Positions 58,501 to 64,000 of a DNA stretch of 64,000 bases are shown one piece after another; within the stretch, counting starts at the first letter, position 1; the number at the start of each line of letters is the position of its first letter. The DNA lies in NCBI RefSeq assembly GCF_000004195.4, contig NC_030686.2:45271961-45335960 (forward strand). Direction: 5' to 3'. Under the pieces are notes generated by a model that was given only the letters and a program-made list of their open reading frames with translations, made no database searches and had not been told where the DNA came from. This DNA is from Xenopus tropicalis. Taxonomy: Eukaryota > Chordata > Amphibia > Anura > Pipidae. A program made the position numbers and the translations under genes.

Positions 58501-61500
58501 ACAAGGACAATGGTAAGTCCCAGAATTTAGTCCGATGCCCGATATTAAGTCTGTTACTTGGTTAAGGCCATTGCTGAGGCTGCTAGGCATGGGGTAGTTA
58601 TGGTAGTGCTTATTGCGTTGGAACATGGGCTGATAGATAGGGGGAGCTGTGGTATTGGGGAGGGAAATTGCGGGGGGCTGTTATAGAAGGGGGTGTGAGG
58701 ACGTTGGTTCATGCGGTAGGGAGGGAGTCACTAGGGCAGCAGCCATTAAGCACTTGCCTAGGTAGTTTACACCCCTGCCTGCACCTCTCACTCACTGTAG
58801 TTACGATTGGGTGCTGTTGCAATTGCCCTCTTTTTTCTTTTCTATTAAGCACTTATCTTGACCTTGAATTTAATGAGCTTTTGTTCCTTTGCAGAATATA
58901 TTCCGTATTTATGTACTGGAAGCTGAGGGTTTTAGATCTGAAGACTTCCGGACAGAAACCCTCAGTTCTTATGTTGCCATAAGCAGTGCCAAGCAAAAGG
59001 CAAGAACAAGTGTGGCCAACAACAGCCTTAATCCAACATGGCACCAGGCATTTGAGGTAGGGTTTGCTTCTACATTTATATTCACACAAATAAGTGGTGC
59101 TGAGTTAAATGGGCAGAGCTTATTGTACCCCCAGTATATATGTATCTGTAGCAGTGCATGGGGGCTGCCCTTTTCCTGCTCCTGCAGAGGCATTTTCCAT
59201 AGGTGAAGCTAAAGAACAAGCTGGTACCGTGCAAGCGGTGGTACCACACACAATAAAATCTAAGCTTATTCCATGTTCTCTCCCCAGATGGCATTTAATG
59301 ACATCCCAGAGCAAGAGATTGAATTCCGGCTCTTTAATGACAGACTGATTAAGGGCGAGTTGCTGGGCAGGTGAGTAGATTGAAGATTAAATATTTACAA
59401 TAATAATAATAATGATAATTTCCAAGCATTCCACCAGTTTGCATTGGTTGCTGGGAGTTGTAGTTGAACAGCAGAAGAGCCACAAGTCGATGATCCCATT
59501 ATGTGGTTGGAAATTTGCGGTTCTCCTGATGTTCCTAAACGCTAGCTCCCAGCTTTAAATCCATGTTTCCTTTATGTAACTCTCTCTCTCTCTCCCGTGT
59601 CTAGCTGCAGAATCAGCGTGAAGGAGCTCAAGAAACATACAAACTTGGATATGGTAAGAGATTTATATGGCAGGGTCTGATCTAGAGACCATGAGATGCC
59701 AACCCTAGGCTGGGCATGGCTGCCCTGTGATATAACTTCCCTACTGACTTCTGCTTCTCTCTCCCTTTCAGTGGCTCCCGCTGGATAATGTGGCCCCTGC
59801 AAGGCTTCACATTAGGAGTCAGCGGCTCAGACTTGTTACTGACCGTGCCGAGCTTAGGAAGGTAATGTCTGGGTTCCTTTTCTCTGGCTGCTTGGGCTCA
59901 GGGAGGCGCCTTCTGCTCTTTGCTTCATGGCACTTGTTTGTCTTTTCCCAGGTTCTGGTGGGGAACCACATGTCTCGTCCGATACAGATGAAGGAATTTT
60001 CCTCAGCGCTCCTCAGCGTGCATGTATCGAAAGGCAAGGACCTCAAGGTAAGTTCCATGTGTGTCTCTTTGCATTACTGGGCCCCAATCCTAGATGATCT
60101 GCTCCAAATAAATTTAGTAAGAGTGACATTTCATTTGTCCCCTTTTTGGCACAGTCCCAGACTCAACGTCCCTCTTTATACTCCGTCACTTTACTCTCAT
60201 GTTGTTACTTTATGTCTTACAGTTACCGACTGGAAACAGGATGCCAACAACCCTTACAGAAATCCATGTCGGAAAAATGAGGGAACAAACCTTGGTAATG
60301 CTTGATATCATATTATAAATGTATTTAAATGCCTTTTTGTCCTCAACATTAGTAAGCGTTACAGCGACTTTCTGTGCTCACGTGGGGCAAAGCACAGTTA
60401 CCCCTGACACCGGAATAATACCCTGTGTAGTGCAGGAAAAGCCAATAATTGCAGAACATTGGCAGTGCCTTGCTTTATGACAAGTGCTGTAAACTACAGA
60501 AGGGTAGCGATAGATTTCCCATAAGTGGGTGGTTCTGGGAGAGAGCGGGAAACACAAGGGCACAACTGTAGGTGCTCATGGGAATGATGTATAATATCCG
60601 TTCAGCGCTAGGGAATATCTTGGCACTATATAAAGGATAATAATAATAATAATTACAACATATGTCCTGTCACTGCCTCCTTACTTAAACCTTTCTATCC
60701 TGACTTTCAGTATTCGCCGCTCTGTATCCAAACCCCGGATCCGGTATGGAAAGAGACTTTCAGCTTCCTAATGAAGGACCCTCGAATGGAGAAAGTGGAA
60801 TTAGTGGTGAGTAGAAAAGTCCAGTTTTCCTCCCCCCCCACCTGTAACTGGAGATCGGGGCTCCTTTGAGTCCTCTTTGCTCTGCTTTGTGCCCTGTTGG
60901 TCTCTGTCCCTTACACTCTGTATTTTTCTAGGTAAAAGACAATTACCATGGGTCCCTGGGCTCTATATCTGTGCCCATCTCTAGACTCCTGGAAGCAAGA
61001 AATCTCACTATCACAGACTGGTATGAGCTCTGCCCGTCTGAGCATCGCGGAGCTATACTGGTTAAACTGGAGTTGTGGGTAAGTGAATACTCTCTCTGTA
61101 ACTGTGGGTCAGTATTTCAGTGTGTAATAATTAAATAGAATGATAATAAAGGGGAAATAATATACTGATAATATGTACAGGGGCCCGGGCCGTGGCTGTT
61201 GGACAAGTCGTTTAAAACCCAATCTGGTTTTGTCCCACAGATTTTGGTTCCACCAAATGGTGAAACCCAGAAAGCCAAAGTTCCCAGCTCTCAGCAGCCT
61301 CAATGTAAGGATGTGAATAAGCGAAGAGCTGGCCCCAGGCTGCTTGTAAAGAGGAAACTTATTTCAACGCACTACAAACCAAGGAGGTAAGGAGCATTGC
61401 ATTGTGGGAAAGTACTGGGGGACATGGGGAGCCTTCTGGGGAGATCACTAGGGGACGTTCTGTATTTGCTGAATGAACAGATGAAATAAATCTCTTTCAT

Positions 61501-61648
61501 TAATTCTCTGTTTAGATTTCCCACAGCAGCCACTGGCGCTACTGAAGAACCAGAACAACGGAGAGAATCAAATGGACCTGCGACATTTAAAGGGCAACTA
61601 ATACGAGCAGCAAGACTTATATGCAGAGCGTGCACTCCACGGCGCTGA
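55573..61648 (+). CDS. Extended-synaptotagmin-like protein, 18 coding exons, 731 aa, triplicated N-terminal hairpin
   Basis: E-Syts are ER-anchored tethers that move lipids to the plasma membrane through an SMP domain and C2 domains. Exons: 55573-56109, 56447-56482, 56597-56731, 56988-57061, 57214-57286, 57464-57553, 58217-58272, 58392-58512, 58895-59056, 59288-59370, 59605-59653, 59772-59861, 59952-60047, 60223-60294, 60711-60806, 60932-61078, 61241-61386, 61516-61648. They total 2196 nt with all phases matching. Exon 1 (1-179) encodes three ~55-residue repeats, each two hydrophobic segments around a short polar turn: 1-42, 57-96 and 112-152. The SMP domain is about 190-374 (e.g. VYLEPILDKPPFIGAATIYF, TGLTRL). 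C2A is about 375-500 and C2B about 503-639, followed by a basic Arg-rich tail ending TPRR. Calcium-binding aspartates are mostly replaced: in C2A the usual SDPYG is SSYVA, and the third loop reads LFNDRLIKGELLG. The third C2 of ESYT1/2/3 is absent. An acceptor-like TTTTTTCAG lies 5 bp before the ATG, so a further 5' exon is possible; an in-frame stop lies at 55552-55554 if unspliced. Confidence 0.88.
57986..58154. mobile_element. 169-bp MITE in an E-Syt-like intron
   Basis: 'ggggcagatttatcaaaatg' is inverted at the right end ('cattttgataaatctacccc'), with one mismatch. The right end lies 62 bp upstream of the exon at 58217. Confidence 0.8.
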
Positions 61649-61930
61649 CTAAAGGTCAGGTGACTTTTCACCTGATTTCAATTGTGACGCAAAGACAGCA
61701 AATCTGAGACTTTTACTACGTACCTCCCAATTGTGCCGATTACGTCAAAATGCCCCCAAAAGTGGGAGGGACCTTGGGTGGATTGGGGGCATTAATTGGC
61801 AACTGGACGACACCTAAAATGTCCTGATTTTGGAGGGGAGGTGCGCTAAAGCTCAGCTGGGTCAGATACAGACGTTTATACTGCCCAGCAAAGAAAGAAG
61901 AGAGATTTGTGGATATAATGGACATCACTA

Positions 61931-62440
61931 CTATCTGCTGCCTGACCTCAGAATGGATACCAATGGTGGCCTATCTGCTGCCTGACCTCAGAATGGATAC
62001 CGACGGTGGCCTATCTGCTGCCTGACCTCAGAATGGATACCGACGGTGGCCTATCTGCTGCCTGACCTCAGAATGGATACCGACGGTGGCCTATCTGCTG
62101 CCTGACCTCAGAATGGATACCGACGGTGGCCTATCTGCTGCCTGACCTCAGAATGGATACCGACGGTGGCCTATCTGCTGCCTGACCTCAGAATGGATAC
62201 CGACAGTGGCCTATCTGCTGCCTGACCTCAGAATGGATACCGACGGTGGCCTATCTGCTGCCTGACCTCAGAATGGATACCGACGGTGGCCTATCTGCTG
62301 CCTGACCTCAGAATGGATACCGACGGTGGCCTATCTGCTGCCTGACCTCAGAATGGATACCAACGGTGGCCTATCTGCTGCCTGACCTCAGAATGGATAC
62401 CGACGGTGGCCTATCTGCTGCCTGACCTCAGAATGGATAC
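61931..62440 (+). repeat. 40-bp minisatellite in the 3' UTR of the E-Syt-like gene, about 12.75 copies
   Basis: Near-identical copies of 'ctatctgctgcctgacctca' plus 'gaatggataccgacggtggc'. It lies between the stop codon (61646-61648) and the AATAAA at 62506, so it should be transcribed. Confidence 0.95.
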
Positions 62441-62505
62441 CACCATCTTTTCAATTCTATTGTTAATACTAATTATTGCTGTTACACTGTAACAATTACT
62501 TTTTC

Positions 62506-62511
62506 AATAAA
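62506..62511 (+). terminator. Polyadenylation signal of the E-Syt-like gene
   Basis: AATAAA within TTTTCAATAAAAAGTTG lies about 0.86 kb after the stop codon and directly past the 40-bp minisatellite. Confidence 0.75.
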
Positions 62512-62521
62512 AAGTTGTATA

Positions 62522-63195
62522 TATATATAAAGGAGTAGTTCACCATTTAAATGAAGTTTTAGTATAGTGTAGGCATTAAAGCAGAAGGAAAGGTTGGAAT
62601 CACTGGGGTATATACCCTTCTTCCACTCCTTCGTCTCGCTAAGGCCCTGGGCCGAGGCCTGTGCAGTATAATGAAGCAGCAGGGTGTTTGCTTAATGTTT
62701 GGCTTTTCACTCTGCCAAGTGATTATAGTCATTGGGGGTTTCTAACATTTAACACCCCCTCTCCGTTGGATTAACCTTTCCTTCTCCTTTAATGCTGAGG
62801 CCATAGATCTGACTAGGTTGCCCTGAATCGCTATTAAATAGAGCCAGGTCTGGTATCTCAGTCAAGGTGTTAAGAGTTAAAAATAAACATCACTTGGGGG
62901 TGCAGGTCAGTTAGAGGGCCCCAAGCTGAAACAAATGCAGGTTAGTGGTGCAGGTACGGCTGGCAGGTTGGCACGGCTGGGTTTGCCTGATTAGACCCAT
63001 ATATTATATGGCAATGTGCCATTAAGCCCAAGGGCCTAACTAAATACTAAAGTCAGGTGTTCCTCACACCAATTATGTGCAGAAATACCAGGGACAGAGA
63101 GCACAATATTCATAGTATCTTCTCCTGCATCTTCAGTAACCCCAGTAAATTATGGAGCTTCACCTCCCCCCCGACAAGCCCATTAGTCACTTTGT
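62522..63195. other. Intergenic, no gene seen
   Basis: No supported exon. 'aggagtagttcaccattta' (about 62531) is a dispersed frog phrase. Confidence 0.45.
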
Positions 63196-63199
63196 ACCT

Positions 63200-64000
63200 A
63201 ATAGCACTGTCCAGATTATTGTTATTTATATAGTGCTGACACATACACCAGTGTTTTACAGAGATTATACATCATTCCCATCAGTCCCTGCCCCAGTGAG
63301 CTTACAATCTAAGGTCCCTATTACATTCCCATCAGTCCCTGCCCCAGTGAGCTTACAATCTAAGGGCCCTATCACATTCCCATCAGTCCCTGCCCCAGTG
63401 AGCTTACAATCTAAGGTCCCTATCCCATTCCCATCAGCCCCTGCCCCAGTGGAGCTTACAATCTAAGGTCCCTATCACATTCCCATCAGCCCCTGCCCCA
63501 GTGGAGCTTACAATCTAAGGTCCCTATCCCATTCCCATCAGCCCCTGCCCCAGTGGAGCTTACAATCTAAGGTCCCTATCACATTCCCATCAGTCCCTGC
63601 CCCAGTGGAGCTTACAATCTAAGGTCCCTATCACATTCCCATCAGCCCCTGCCCCAGTGAGCTTACAATCTAAGGTCCCTATTACATTCCCATCAGTCCC
63701 TGCCCCAGTGAGCTTACAATACCTAATACAGTACCTAATAGCACTGTCCAGATTATTGTTATTTATATAGTGCTGACACATACACCAGTGTTTTACAGAG
63801 ATTATACATCGTTCCCATCAGTCCCTGCCCCAGTGAGCTTACAATCTAAGGGCCCTATCACATTCCCATCAGTCCCTGCCCCAGTGAGCTTACAATCTAA
63901 GGGCCCTATCACATTCCCATCAGTCCCTGCCCCAGTGGAGCTTACAATCTAAGGTCCCTATCACATTCCCATCAGTCCCTGCCCTAGCGGAGCTTACAAT
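63200..64000. repeat. ~51-bp tandem array derived from a LINE/SINE 3' tail, running off the window
   Basis: 'ttcccatcagtccctgcccc' plus 'agtgagcttacaatctaagg' repeats with a 51-52-bp period. The retroposon-like segment 'attgttatttatatagtgct' through 'gttttacagagattatacat' occurs twice (about 63211 and 63751), so a ~540-bp block is itself duplicated. Confidence 0.9.

Overview
The window is vertebrate nuclear DNA, almost certainly from a Xenopus-type frog. It carries spliced genes with GT-AG introns, frog-style palindromic MITEs, hAT and Tc1 remnants, and an unusually heavy load of minisatellites (roughly a quarter of the window by my estimate). The gene pair aanat-rhbdf2 is also adjacent in human (17q25), which anchors the locus. 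The exon models were built by hand from splice consensus, reading phase and protein family knowledge.

Layout. 1-10.1 kb: repeat-rich intergenic DNA with three large minisatellites (94, 25 and 34 bp units), one orphan minus-strand candidate exon (626-703) and one possible plus-strand first exon with a CACGTG E-box (5444-5608). 10.1-11.8 kb: aanat, plus strand, three coding exons, 201 aa. 12.6-42.7 kb: rhbdf2 (iRhom2), minus strand and convergent with aanat. It has 17 coding exons (14527-28719) in perfect phase, giving 826 aa, and a probable noncoding first exon at a GC-box promoter near 42.6-42.75 kb. Its introns hold MITEs, a 1.07-kb hAT element with an 8-bp target duplication, and three of the four arrays of one 125-bp satellite. 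42.8-48.8 kb: retroelement-like repeats, an 18-bp minisatellite and a Tc1 transposase relic. 48.8-51.2 kb: a single-exon 780-codon minus-strand ORF. Its C-terminus resembles the cysteine-rich region N-terminal to protein-primed (Polinton/adintovirus-type) DNA polymerase B, but the polymerase itself is missing; its middle carries tandem SUMO-consensus repeats. 52.4-55.5 kb: the fourth 125-bp satellite array, another hAT relic, a MITE and a duplicated promoter-like module. 55.6-62.5 kb: an extended-synaptotagmin-like gene, plus strand, 18 coding exons, 731 aa. 62.5-64 kb: repeats that run off the end.

The genes form no operon-like unit. aanat makes N-acetylserotonin for melatonin synthesis. rhbdf2 is an ER/plasma-membrane pseudoprotease that chaperones ADAM17. 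The E-Syt-like protein is predicted to be an ER-anchored lipid-transfer tether. The two most unusual items are the threefold repeated N-terminal membrane hairpin in the E-Syt-like gene and the intact polymerase-less PolB-N ORF with SUMO-motif repeats.
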